A stretch of 11,350 nucleotides of DNA from Deltaproteobacteria bacterium (GCA_005879255.1 VBKY01000313.1:1-11350), one strand, 5' to 3'; numbered from the stretch's first letter, positions 1 through 6,159 are shown. The notes: generated from the sequence alone by a model not told the origin. Program-made: numbers and translations.

Positions 1-8
1 ATGTACAA

Positions 9-24
9 GCGGCGAACTCGCCGC
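9..24. repeat. GC-rich inverted repeat
   Basis: A perfect 6-bp inverted repeat (GCGGCG / CGCCGC) encloses the 4-base loop AACT, about 110 bases before the ligase gene. No T-run follows it, so it is not a canonical intrinsic terminator. It could end an upstream transcript or be chance. Confidence 0.3.
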
Positions 25-132
25 ACTAATCCCATCAGCATTCTGACGCATAAGCGCTAAAGCGCCTCAAATTCTCGTCCCTTTCGTATAGTTGCGACGA
101 ACATTTCTGCCAGTTATTATTATTTGTTTCCC

Positions 133-1101
133 ATGCTCACGAAAGACCTTTCTACAGCGGAGCGCGTCCAGCCGCGCTTCATCGAGCCGATGTACGCCGA
201 AGCGATTCGGGAGCTGCCGGACGGCGGTGCTTGGAGCTATGAGGCCAAACTCGATGGCTATCGCTGCCTTGCAGCCAAGCGCAGCAACGGCGTTGTGCTC
301 TGGTCGCGCCGAGGCAACGGTTTTACAGCACGCTTCGCAGAGATTGCCCGTGCCTGCGAGAAGCTGCCACCTGAGACTCTGATTGACGGCGAAGTCGTGG
401 CGATCGACGAGAGCGGCCGGGTTTCATTCAATTCGCTGCAGCGCAGTCGACACAGCGCAGAACTACAGTTTTATGTATTCGACATATTAGTCCATAGAGG
501 CCGCAACGTTCTGCGGTTGCCGCTAGAGATGCGGCGTGAGCTATTGGCGGAGTCGCTGGCCAAAGTCGAATATCCGGTGCTTCACTCGATGCCCTTCGAT
601 GCCAAGCCAGCGGATCTCATCCACGCAGCGAAGGAGTTAGAGCTTGAAGGGATTATCGCCAAGCGCAAAGGCTCGTGCTACGAACCGGGCCGACGCAGCG
701 GCGCGTGGCTTAAGTACAAAATCAATCGGTCGCAGGAGTTTGTCATTGGTGGTTATACGCCGGGCAATCCTTTTGATGCGCTAATCGTGGGTTGCTACGA
801 CGGCACCGAGCTGAAGTTCGTGGCCAAAGTTCGGAACGGGTTTGTGCCCAAGGTTCGGCGAGAGGTTTTCCAGAGGTTCGCGGGGTTCGAGACTGAGAAG
901 CGTCCCTTCACTAACCTACCGGAGAAACGTCGCACGCTTTGGGCGCTCACAGCGGATGAGATGAAAGAGTGCCGTTGGCTGAAGCCGGAGCTTGTCGTTC
1001 AGATAGAGTTCACGGAATGGACGCCTGACGGGCATCTGAGGCATTCGAGTTTTGCCGGGTTGCGGGAGGACAAAGAGGCACGGCTGGTCAGGCGGGAATA
1101 G
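133..1101 (+). CDS. ligD: ATP-dependent DNA ligase, LigD ligase-domain type
   Basis: Predicted to seal DNA nicks and double-strand ends through a ligase-adenylate intermediate, as in Ku-dependent bacterial end joining. The nucleotidyltransferase motifs are visible in order: motif I AKLDGYR with the adenylated lysine near residue 39, then SRRGNGF, LIDGEVVAID, FYVFDIL, EGIIAKR, and motif V WLKYKIN near residue 195. An OB-fold half follows, ending in the family-typical LRHSSFAGLREDK. At about 322 residues this is the stand-alone ligase form, without the polymerase or phosphoesterase domains of full LigD. No ku gene lies in the window. I chose the ATG at 133; an in-frame TTG at 124 is possible, and neither has a clear Shine-Dalgarno sequence. 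The frame is fully intact, unlike many neighbours. Family assignment is firm; a role in end joining is inferred. Confidence 0.93.
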   Translation: MLTKDLSTAERVQPRFIEPMYAEAIRELPDGGAWSYEAKLDGYRCLAAKRSNGVVLWSRRGNGFTARFAEIARACEKLPPETLIDGEVVAIDESGRVSFNSLQRSRHSAELQFYVFDILVHRGRNVLRLPLEMRRELLAESLAKVEYPVLHSMPFDAKPADLIHAAKELELEGIIAKRKGSCYEPGRRSGAWLKYKINRSQEFVIGGYTPGNPFDALIVGCYDGTELKFVAKVRNGFVPKVRREVFQRFAGFETEKRPFTNLPEKRRTLWALTADEMKECRWLKPELVVQIEFTEWTPDGHLRHSSFAGLREDKEARLVRRE

Positions 1102-1133
1102 CGCCCTCACTGCCGCTTGAGACTGACGCTTAC

Positions 1134-1361
1134 TCAGAGCTCCTTAAAAAACCCCTTTTCGACCTCGTCAAAGTCGGCTTTGGAAATTCCACAGCCATCT
1201 AGAACACGCTGTAGTCTCCCGGCCCTACTGATAACAAAACCGAATCTGGACTTTTCTCGTATCAGCCGACAGATCACTCCGCATATTTGAAGGGCTTCTC
1301 TGTTGTTCCCCGACTTCGGGTAATATTCTGCCCAAACCCGCCCTATCGCTTTGTCATCCAT
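1134..1361 (-). CDS. small hypothetical protein
   Basis: A 75-residue protein, convergent with the ligase gene and ending 32 bases past its stop. I do not recognise the family. It is a compact mixed-charge sequence with likely helices, including the stretch around REALQICGVICRLIREK and an acidic C-terminus (KADFDEVEKGFFKEL). There is no signal peptide, membrane segment or metal motif. The amino-acid composition looks like real coding sequence rather than an antisense shadow, and nothing competes on the other strand. No convincing ribosome binding site precedes the ATG, so the start is uncertain. Confidence 0.5.
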   Translation of the reverse strand: MDDKAIGRVWAEYYPKSGNNREALQICGVICRLIREKSRFGFVISRAGRLQRVLDGCGISKADFDEVEKGFFKEL

Positions 1362-1445
1362 CGTTGCGTCACTCGGCCCGACGCGATAGACGGCGAGCCA
1401 TAGATAAAGGCTAACAATCCCCGGATACGTCCGCTAGTGGGGTTG

Positions 1446-1505
1446 TCGTCCAGTTTTGCCGGGCTGCGAGATGATAAAGAGGCGCGGCAGATCGTGCGTG
1501 AATAG
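1446..1505 (+). pseudogene. relic of the 3' end of a second ligD-type gene
   Basis: Reading this stretch in frame gives SSFAGLRDDKEARQIVRE followed by a stop. It is nearly the same as the C-terminus of the intact ligase upstream (SSFAGLREDKEARLVRRE). The similarity starts abruptly at about 1446 and stops at the termination codon, so only the last 19 codons survive. The codons differ at several third positions, so it is a divergent paralogue or an old copy, not a fresh duplication. It may mark an end of an insertion or recombination event. It cannot encode a functional protein. Confidence 0.75.
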
Positions 1506-1590
1506 GTAGTTGATGCCGGAAGTCCGGAGTCCGTATCTTTTACCCTCAGATTCTTACTTTGCGGATATAAAAAATCCTTCATGAACTCTA

Positions 1591-1798
1591 CTAGTTGAAC
1601 ACGGCTGTTTCCACGATGTTTCCATCGTCAGGCAAGTCATCGCGAAAATAAGCCTGGGATCTTAAACCGCAGACCACTCCGCCACTCGTGAATGTACTGG
1701 AGACGGTTTTTAAGGAGAGATACCTTTTCAAGAAACAGCCAAAAGGTGCTCTGCTGACGGTCTTCCGGCAGTTCGTTCGGTGCGTTTTCCCGGTTGCA
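1591..1798 (-). pseudogene. decayed minus-strand coding relic, family unknown
   Basis: One minus-strand frame from 1798 to a stop at 1637 reads like real protein, for example NELPEDRQQSTFWLFLEK, then KNRLQYIHEWRSGLRFKIPG. The coding character then moves to another frame, which gives YFRDDLPDDGNIVETAVFN and a stop at 1591-1593. The simplest reading is one gene 3' end with a single frameshift near 1650. The first frame continues in phase, across a TAG at 1799-1801, from the Toprim relic upstream. It may therefore be the tail of that gene or a separate one. I do not recognise the family. Confidence 0.45.
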
Positions 1799-2158
1799 CT
1801 ATCCGGGCAAGCTCCAGCCCAAAACTATCAACTGAACGTCCGAGAATTTGTTGCGCAGCGCTCTTGCCACTGGCTCAGATTGCCGGCATTGAACGCGATG
1901 GCGACGGGGAGAGCCAGTCGCTTGATGGATTGACGCTCCGGTCGCGAATCCTTCGGCGAGACACAGCCGGCACGATCTTCAATCACGAAGTAAACAGCCG
2001 GTGACACGTCCGCCGGCTAGAAATAGGTTGCTACCGCCGGCGTCGATAAATTGCAGGGAACGAATATCGCTGCCGCTGTCGCACATAGGAATTACCAGCG
2101 CGCCATCTTTGATGCGGACGCCAGGATGCCGCTTGACGCGCTTGCAGACAATATCGCT
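1799..2158 (-). pseudogene. Toprim-domain primase-like relic, multiple frameshifts
   Basis: On the minus strand, 2158 to 1979 encodes a stretch including VKRHPGVRIKDGALVIPM, then DIRSLQFIDAGGSNLFLAGGR and VTGC. This is the layout of the region before the Toprim core in plasmid and phage TraC/primase-like proteins (HGVR..G..LLVPL.D..G.L.SLQFI...G.K.FL.GGR..GC). After a frameshift come VIEDRAG and, after another, CLAEGFATGASIHQ. This matches the AEG.ATG motif carrying the catalytic Glu of Toprim. Two further shifts restore PVAIAFNAGNL and VARALRNKFSDVQLIV. The downstream acidic DxD part is absent before a TAG at 1799. Three or four frameshifts make this a clear pseudogene. It suggests past plasmid or integrative-element DNA. 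Family recognition is from motif memory. Confidence 0.7.
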
Positions 2159-2293
2159 TCATTGAAGTTAACTCATTGGCGACGGTGGCGCGCCCCTCTG
2201 GTAAAAATTCTCTGCCCTGGTCAATTTTCCCTGTCCTTCCCTGACCGTCGCTTTTCCAGAAGCTCCCGTAAGTCGCGGCTCATGCCATGGCAT
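2159..2293 (-). pseudogene. possible decayed 5' end of the minus-strand primase-like gene
   Basis: A good minus-strand Shine-Dalgarno (AAAGGAG, plus-strand 2302-2308) lies 8 bases before an ATG at 2293. That ATG opens a 41-codon frame ending at 2168. A second ATG at 2283, in a different frame, gives MSRDLRELLEKRRSGKDREN before a stop. Neither frame connects to the Toprim relic without a shift. This is probably the decayed start of the same gene, but no domain is recognisable here, so the link is inference from position and strand. Confidence 0.3.
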
Positions 2294-2372
2294 GTTTGCT
2301 GCTCCTTTCATCGCGCCTAGTTAAGGAAGGGAGTCATTACAGTGGAGAAAATAAAAAAGGAGAAATAAAACG

Positions 2373-2633
2373 ATGAGCCTCATGGAAAATACAGATACGT
2401 CGATCAAACTTCTGACTCTGAGCGAGGCTGCGAGCATACTCAAGATTTCCAAACGAACTCTGCATCGCATGATCCAGACCGGGCAGATTCCTGCATTAAA
2501 GGTCGGCGGGCAATGGCGAATTTTGGAAAGTCGATTAGAAGAATTGGTCCAAGAGGAAAAAAATACCGCGCCTAATGCCGGTGTAATGGCCTGCCCAACG
2601 GTGGTTGATTGGGAGCGCCCAGATCGCTGCTAA
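2373..2633 (+). CDS. excisionase-family helix-turn-helix DNA-binding protein
   Basis: An 86-residue protein with an N-terminal winged helix-turn-helix of the excisionase/MerR-like type (HTH_17). LLTLSEAASILKISKRTLHRMI (residues about 14-35) supplies the helix-turn-helix, and IPALKVGGQWRI about residues 40-51 supplies the wing. Such proteins act as recombination directionality factors or small transcriptional regulators. The C-terminal third (after EELVQEEKN) has no known domain. The ATG at 2373 is preceded by AAAAAAGGAGA with good spacing; a second in-frame ATG lies six codons on. It leads an operon-like set on the same strand, 56 bases before the CBS gene. No integrase is in view, so a regulatory role is as likely as excision. 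Confidence 0.85.
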   Translation: MSLMENTDTSIKLLTLSEAASILKISKRTLHRMIQTGQIPALKVGGQWRILESRLEELVQEEKNTAPNAGVMACPTVVDWERPDRC

Positions 2634-2689
2634 CCTGCCCCGACTTATCTCAAGGGGTATTGAATCTCTAAAAAGGAGAAGCTTGGTAT

Positions 2690-3222
2690 ATGAAAGACGC
2701 TCACGATTCTTTAGAAGTCCAGGTTAAATCACGCAGAGGCAGGATGACGGATCGGACACTAACGGTTGCGGACGTGATGACACGTCGCGTGATTACTTTA
2801 AGCCCGCATCATTCTTTTTCCGATTCCGTCAGCTTGATGGCAAAGCACTCTTTTCGGCATTTCCTAGTTGTGGACGCAGCAGGCAGGCTTGTCGGTGTGG
2901 TCTCGGACAGAGATATTTTACGTGTGCTGGCACGCACGGCCCATTGGAACACCACTTCTGTCAGCCAGTTTATGACGCGTGACGTGATTACGGTGAAGCC
3001 AAATACCGAACTCTCTTTTGCCGTGGAAAGATGTTGTCGAAGCGAATTAACTGTCTTCCCGTGGTTGATGAAGCCAATAATCTCTGCGGTATCATAACCT
3101 CCACCGATTTCCTGAAGACGCTCCGGTCGGTTCAAGAAGGATCGGAAAAAGAGGTGAAATCTGTTAATGCCGCGCCTGCCAATGTCGACGGCCCGCGTGG
3201 ACATTGGGAATGGAGGGAGTGA
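2690..3222 (+). pseudogene. two-CBS-domain protein, frameshifted in second CBS domain
   Basis: Paired CBS domains bind adenine nucleotides and sense energy state. The first domain is intact: TVADVMTRRVITLSPHHSFSD ... HFLVVDAAGRLVGVVSDRDIL. The second starts with SQFMTRDVITVKPNTELSFAV, then runs into unrelated sequence and a stop at 3095-3097. From about 3031 a neighbouring frame continues it as MLSKRINCLPVVDEANNLCGIITSTDFL, up to a stop at 3220-3222. One base appears to be missing near 3022-3031. Full length would be about 177 residues, normal for the family. A strong RBS (AAAAAGGAG) precedes the ATG at 2690. The repaired stop sits 2 bases before the next gene's start, which suggests translational coupling. 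It could be a base-calling error; if real, the product is truncated. Confidence 0.85.
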
Positions 3223-3224
3223 AT

Positions 3225-3569
3225 ATGGACAAAAAGAAAATTCTCCTCGTTGAAAACGAAGCCATCAGCCGAAATGTATTTGCGCGGCTCTTACGAGCCC
3301 GGGGCCACCAAGTCGTGGAAGTTACAGACGGGCAAGAAGCGTTAGAATTACTTCCAAAAGACAACTTCGATCTGGTTATCGCGGATCTAGTGATGCCGAG
3401 AGTCAATGGCTTCGAGTTGGCCGCCCAAATCCGTCGACACTGGCCCGTCATGCCGATACTTCTAATGTCGGCTTATCTTTCCCAGGACGGGGGAAAAATC
3501 ATTTCAGACGGAGTTGTTGAATTTATTCAGAAACCCATTGGACCGTCCAACGCCTGCTCCAGAAGCTGA
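3225..3569 (+). CDS. stand-alone response-regulator receiver, C-terminally truncated
   Basis: A CheY-like receiver of 114 residues. The phosphoacceptor is Asp54 (VIADLVMP), with Ser82 in the switch position and Lys103 in QKP. The usual acidic pair reads Glu10-Asn11 (LLVENEA), so the Mg-binding Asp is replaced and phosphorylation may be impaired. GGAGGG at 3212-3217 lies 7 bases before the ATG, and the gene follows the CBS frame by 2 bases. It is a close paralogue of the receiver at 7707. Relative to that gene, about 19 bases are missing after QKPIGPS, shifting the frame to an early stop. The other frame still reads TVQRLLQKL, TAQSTVVASS before ending. The last receiver helix and the whole Cys-containing C-terminal extension of the paralogue are therefore lost. 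Probably a damaged copy. Confidence 0.85.
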   Translation: MDKKKILLVENEAISRNVFARLLRARGHQVVEVTDGQEALELLPKDNFDLVIADLVMPRVNGFELAAQIRRHWPVMPILLMSAYLSQDGGKIISDGVVEFIQKPIGPSNACSRS

Positions 3570-3677
3570 CAGCTCAGTCGACCGTCGTGGCTTCATCGGC
3601 ACGCGGTGGCAATTGATCGTGGGGCGTAAGCGAACGCCCCCGGTGTCTCACGGCAGAATGCCCAAGGTGTTCAGTTG

Positions 3678-3848
3678 ATGGCCCGCTACCTCGCTCGTGC
3701 TTGTCCCCGCTGTAACGGCTACGTCGGCATTGTTGTGCGTGAGTCTGGGCGCAACACGCGGCTGCAAGCGGTGAACGGTCAGTGCTTTGGGTGCGGCTCT
3801 CGTATGGCGTGGATTGTGGTAGACGTAAAAATAATTTCATCTTTGTAA
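3678..3848 (+). CDS. four-cysteine zinc-ribbon-like mini-protein
   Basis: A 56-residue protein with two Cys pairs: CPRC near residues 9-12 and CFGC near residues 38-41, as expected for a small zinc ribbon. The core between them is GYVGIVVRESGRNTRLQAVNGQ, and a hydrophobic end (RMAWIVVDVKII) follows. The ATG at 3678 is preceded by AAGGTG. It is the last gene of the plus-strand run HTH - CBS - receiver - mini-protein. A second copy lies at 8753, again just downstream of receiver genes, and shares MA.YL.R.CPRCNGY.GIV.RE.GR. The repeated pairing suggests that it works with receiver signalling, perhaps as a protein or nucleic-acid contact module. Function is not established. Confidence 0.75.
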   Translation: MARYLARACPRCNGYVGIVVRESGRNTRLQAVNGQCFGCGSRMAWIVVDVKIISSL

Positions 3849-3851
3849 TGC

Positions 3852-4073
3852 TTAATCGCGCCTGACCTTTCCGCTCAGCCATGATTTCCAAATTTTTGTT
3901 TGCTTGTCTTTGTCTGTGGGTTTTTGCGAACGAGCGGGAGGGTATAAATCCGATACCCTCAACTTGGCATCACGCCGTCGCGCGCCAGTGTTTAAACTAC
4001 GCCATTGTTTCTTGATGAGACTTTTGGCACGGCCGTACAGGTCAATCAGTGGTTTGGGAGTTTGGATCGGCAT
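3852..4073 (-). CDS. small basic hypothetical protein
   Basis: A 73-residue, strongly basic protein beginning MPIQTPKPLIDLYGRAKSLI and rich in Lys and Arg (GARRRDAKLRV, KPTDKDKQTK). I chose the ATG at 4073 because AAGGA lies 8 bases upstream on the minus strand. The longer frame upstream of it is covered by the neighbouring gene in another frame. It overlaps the 3' end of that gene (4042-4374) by 32 bases, so the two are probably co-transcribed and translationally coupled. It converges on the mini-protein gene with a 3-base gap. The charge suggests nucleic-acid binding, but no domain is recognised. Confidence 0.5.
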   Translation of the reverse strand: MPIQTPKPLIDLYGRAKSLIKKQWRSLNTGARRRDAKLRVSDLYPPARSQKPTDKDKQTKIWKSWLSGKVRRD

Positions 4074-4374
4074 AGTTGGTATCCTTGTTTGACGGATGCC
4101 GGTGAGTCGGAGTGCTGTAGCAGAACTTGCTTTGCACTGCCTGCGGATCGAGGCCGAGCATTTCACAGCACCACTTAAAACTTCCGGGATCCTCACTTTT
4201 TGAAAGAATCCATGCGCGCGCGCTCCGTTGAACACGGCGCTTGTCATGTGGCTTCCCTGCTGATGACTGGCAACGAGAATCGTAAATCGCCAGCAAAAGC
4301 ACTCCGCGCCACAAGTGAAGCTCGGGCAACTCTTGGCAAGCTGGCGACTCAAGATTGACCTGCGTGGCATTCAT
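4042..4374 (-). CDS. conserved hypothetical protein (RRSARAW...DPGSFKW..E.LGLDP type)
   Basis: A 110-residue protein. Its middle carries ELHLWRGVLLLAIYDSR, then RRVQRSARAWILS, EDPGSFKWCCEMLGLDPQAV. This pattern (LW..VL..AI.D, RR.ARAW..S....GSF.W.C..LGLDP.AV) recurs in small uncharacterised proteins in phage and mobile-element contexts, as I recall; it has no assigned function. The last 30 residues (TPTHRHPSNKDTNYADPN) look unstructured, and the original end may have been lost. It appears to be the first gene of a two-gene minus-strand unit. The ATG at 4374 has no strong RBS. Confidence 0.6.
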   Translation of the reverse strand: MNATQVNLESPACQELPELHLWRGVLLLAIYDSRCQSSAGKPHDKRRVQRSARAWILSKSEDPGSFKWCCEMLGLDPQAVQSKFCYSTPTHRHPSNKDTNYADPNSQTTD

Positions 4375-4862
4375 AAATGTTGGCTAGTATCGAAACCCGG
4401 TGTCGCAGCTACTCCCTACTCTAAAAATGCGGAGGTCGCGAAGGCAAAAACCCAAGGCCAATATTCCTTAAGCCGCATCGTACCTAAAAGGTATCACCGA
4501 GTTGCCCCGCTTCAAGTGGGTTTCAAAAATTTCGCGTGGAGTGTATGTGTTGTCGGAAAAGTGACAGTTGAATCGGCGAAGATTCTTCTAATAACTATCT
4601 CGCCATGCTCAATCGACTACACTAACGATTATGTGCAGACGTTTCGGAGCGACATTCCAGTACAATTCACCTGAGAATGATACGGTAGCATGCATTGAAC
4701 CTGTTTCGCCGAGCCAACGCAGTAGGCCACAGTTGCCGCTCCTCTAGCGAACGAGTCCATCGCAACCAGCGGCCTTCATGACGCAGACGTGAGAAGCAGC
4801 GTTAGGAATGGATTGATGGAGAAATCAATTCAATCCTGGCGTCGCCGCTTCGCTTTTTTTGC
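4375..4862. other. intergenic stretch without a recognisable gene
   Basis: About 490 bases between two minus-strand units. A plus-strand frame runs across 4315-4674, but it overlaps the 4042-4374 gene and its sequence has no domain, RBS or coding character. A weak inverted repeat (GGATTGA ... TCAATCC, 4809-4835) lies before the 3' end of the ABC relic. I see nothing else here. Confidence 0.4.
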
Positions 4863-5207
4863 TCACTTGATCACTTGATTCGCCGGCTCGAGCACACGGA
4901 CTGGAATTGTCAGCCCAATCTGTTTTGCCGCCTTGAGGTTAATCACAAATTCAAACTTCGTTGCCTGCTGCACCGGCAAATCAGCCGGTTTGGCACCTTT
5001 CAATATCTTGTCTACGTAGTAGGCGGAGCGGCGGAACAGGTCAGCGAAATCCGCCCCGTAGAACATGAGACCTCCCTCTTCGACAAATTTCTTCTGCGGA
5101 TAGATTGCAGGCAACCGGTGTTTGGCGGCAAGCTCGGCGATCCGCTTTCTTTCTGCGAAAAAAATTCGAGGATCAGACGTTCCAGTATTCACGTGATTCC
5201 ATGCGAC
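4863..5207 (-). pseudogene. 3' fragment of an ABC transporter substrate-binding protein (ABC_sub_bind family)
   Basis: The translated fragment has the C-terminal signature of the ABC_sub_bind family of periplasmic binding proteins: RKRIAELAAKHRLPAIYP, EEGGLMFYG, YVDKILKGAKPADLPVQQ, TKFEFVINLKAAKQIGLTIP, and the usual ending in VIK. A complete protein has roughly 320-330 residues. Here only about the last 110 remain, and a TAA at 5208-5210 closes the frame upstream. A GTG at 5192 could start translation, but the product would lack the signal peptide and the N-terminal lobe, so it cannot bind ligand. A second broken member lies at 10194-10944 on the same strand. Upstream, the sequence changes to an unrelated plus-strand gene, marking an old junction near 5200-5250. 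Confidence 0.85.
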
Positions 5208-5249
5208 TTACTTCATTCAGATCACCGTGCTTGGAGATCGCAAAGAATA

Positions 5250-5543
5250 GTGTTTGTGAACGGCGTTTCTTGCAGCATTCAACTGCGCAAAGGTCACAAA
5301 CTGAGGCCAAACGGACGCCACTACGCTCGTTTCGATGTTAACCACGAAGTGAAGAGAGCCAAAGTGGCGCTCTGGGCAATGAGGAGCGGTCGCACAATCA
5401 AGGTGTACGTCATTCCGCTAACTCATTTGCGAAAAGTCTCCTCTGTGTATATTCCCGTTGGAGGCAAATACGCCGTCGGCAGCAGCCACAAACCTAGGAA
5501 AGACTGGACCCGCTATGAGAACGCGTGGCATCTCCTTGACTGA
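5250..5543 (+). CDS. conserved-looking small hypothetical protein
   Basis: Starting from the GTG at 5250 this frame gives about 97 residues: VFVNGVSCSIQLRKGHKLRP, then RHYARFDVNHEVKRAKVALW, TIKVYVIPLTHL, KVSSVYIPVGGKYAV and the ending DWTRYENAWHLLD. The alternating strands and the closing W..YE.AWHLL resemble the C-terminal half of small PD-(D/E)XK-like or intron-associated proteins I remember. No catalytic D...ExK is evident, so I do not claim a nuclease. There is no RBS or ATG, and the frame upstream overlaps the ABC relic in antisense. It may therefore be a 5'-truncated gene joined to that relic. Confidence 0.5.
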   Translation: MFVNGVSCSIQLRKGHKLRPNGRHYARFDVNHEVKRAKVALWAMRSGRTIKVYVIPLTHLRKVSSVYIPVGGKYAVGSSHKPRKDWTRYENAWHLLD

Positions 5544-5558
5544 ACGCCCTAACGATTG

Positions 5559-5727
5559 TCATTTCGCGGGTTCGGGTACGTTCAGTGCTTTCGCTTTCAC
5601 ATCATCGGCTGCAAGATCGCCCAGCGTGATACCACGGGACCTGCCAGCACGAGGACTGCTTCAGCACGGGCCGTTGCTTGCCTCTCGAAAAGCAGTCCAA
5701 ATATCCTTGGGATCTAGTCTCAACTTG
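5559..5727 (-). pseudogene. coding relic downstream of the secreted-protein gene
   Basis: On the minus strand, in frames other than the one read by the secreted-protein gene, two coding-like stretches follow each other. The first is RIFGLLFERQATARAEAVLVLAGP (about 5710-5636). The second is GITLGDLAADDVKAKALNVPEPAK, with its stop at 5559-5561. They join if one frameshift is assumed near 5634. I do not recognise the protein. If the stretches are genuine, they are the tail of a neighbouring gene that the extended secreted-protein frame has run into. Confidence 0.35.
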
Positions 5728-6159
5728 TTTTTTTTCGAACTTGAAAGGCGTACTCATTATCCGGGTGCCGCCCAGGTGTGATCTTAGGATTCGGTCGATT
5801 CTTCCTTCAAGCCTGTTATTCCCCTTAAGTACGAGACGGAATGTACCGTTTCCTCTGAGAACGACGAACTGTAATACAATCTCTTCGTTTTGGCGGGACA
5901 CATCAATGGTCGTACGCGCGAGCCGGCCCCCAGTAGGGCCAAACCTGCCCTCGGCAACCCAAGCACTCTCGTCTTTGGGCTTTACCGATGTAATAACAAT
6001 TGTCCGCTCATCTTGACCACGAAACGCCCCTTCAGCCTTACCATCCCACGTCCCAATCAGAGCCTCAGTTGGATCAACTACTTGCGCCCAAGCCCCTCCG
6101 GAACCGATCAATATTTGGACAATTACTAGGTAACGTAAGGCGCTTGAGCTTGCTTTCAT
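5602..6159 (-). CDS. secreted protein, lipocalin-like beta-sheet domain (function unknown)
   Basis: A 185-residue protein with a clear Sec signal peptide: MKASSSALRYLVIVQILIGS then GGAWA, with cleavage likely after AWA at about residue 25. The mature part reads as a series of beta strands, ALIGTWDGKAEGAF, RTIVITSVKP, AWVAEGRFG, EEIVLQFVVL, GTFRLVLKGNNRLEG and GTRIMSTPFKFEKK. Such strands occur in small uncharacterised periplasmic proteins with a GTW.G start. I chose the ATG at 6159 because AAGGAGG lies 6 bases upstream. The family sequence seems to end at FKFEKK; the remaining 40 or so residues are Cys-rich and irregular. An A8 run (plus-strand T8, 5728-5735) sits at this point, and one extra A would give a stop two codons later. 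The C-terminal extension is therefore probably an artefact of a 1-base loss. Confidence 0.7.
   Translation of the reverse strand: MKASSSALRYLVIVQILIGSGGAWAQVVDPTEALIGTWDGKAEGAFRGQDERTIVITSVKPKDESAWVAEGRFGPTGGRLARTTIDVSRQNEEIVLQFVVLRGNGTFRLVLKGNNRLEGRIDRILRSHLGGTRIMSTPFKFEKKQVETRSQGYLDCFSRGKQRPVLKQSSCWQVPWYHAGRSCSR

Noticed and set aside
1..60. Complete 19-codon frame at the window start
   Set aside because: Very short, basic, no visible RBS and overlapping a hairpin; it may equally be the tail of an upstream gene.
916..1110. Minus-strand 64-codon frame
   Set aside because: Antisense to the conserved C-terminal part of the ligase; shadow frame.
1343..1582. Minus-strand 79-codon frame
   Set aside because: Antisense to the ligase-tail relic, low-complexity Ser/Arg composition, no motif.
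1688..2320. Plus-strand frames of 74-89 codons
   Set aside because: They lie opposite the minus-strand Toprim and neighbouring relics, whose conserved motifs show the real coding strand.
2809..3204. Minus-strand 131-codon frame
   Set aside because: Antisense to the CBS-domain gene, which has clear family motifs and an RBS.
4440..4570. Short FRVECMCCRK-like Cys stretch in one plus frame
   Set aside because: Only two Cys in a short frame bounded by stops, no start or RBS; too little to call a gene.
4315..4674. Plus-strand 119-codon frame
   Set aside because: Overlaps the 4042-4374 gene, no RBS or domain, composition not coding-like.
5678..6129. Plus-strand frames of 79-112 codons
   Set aside because: Antisense to the secreted protein, which has a signal peptide and a strong RBS.
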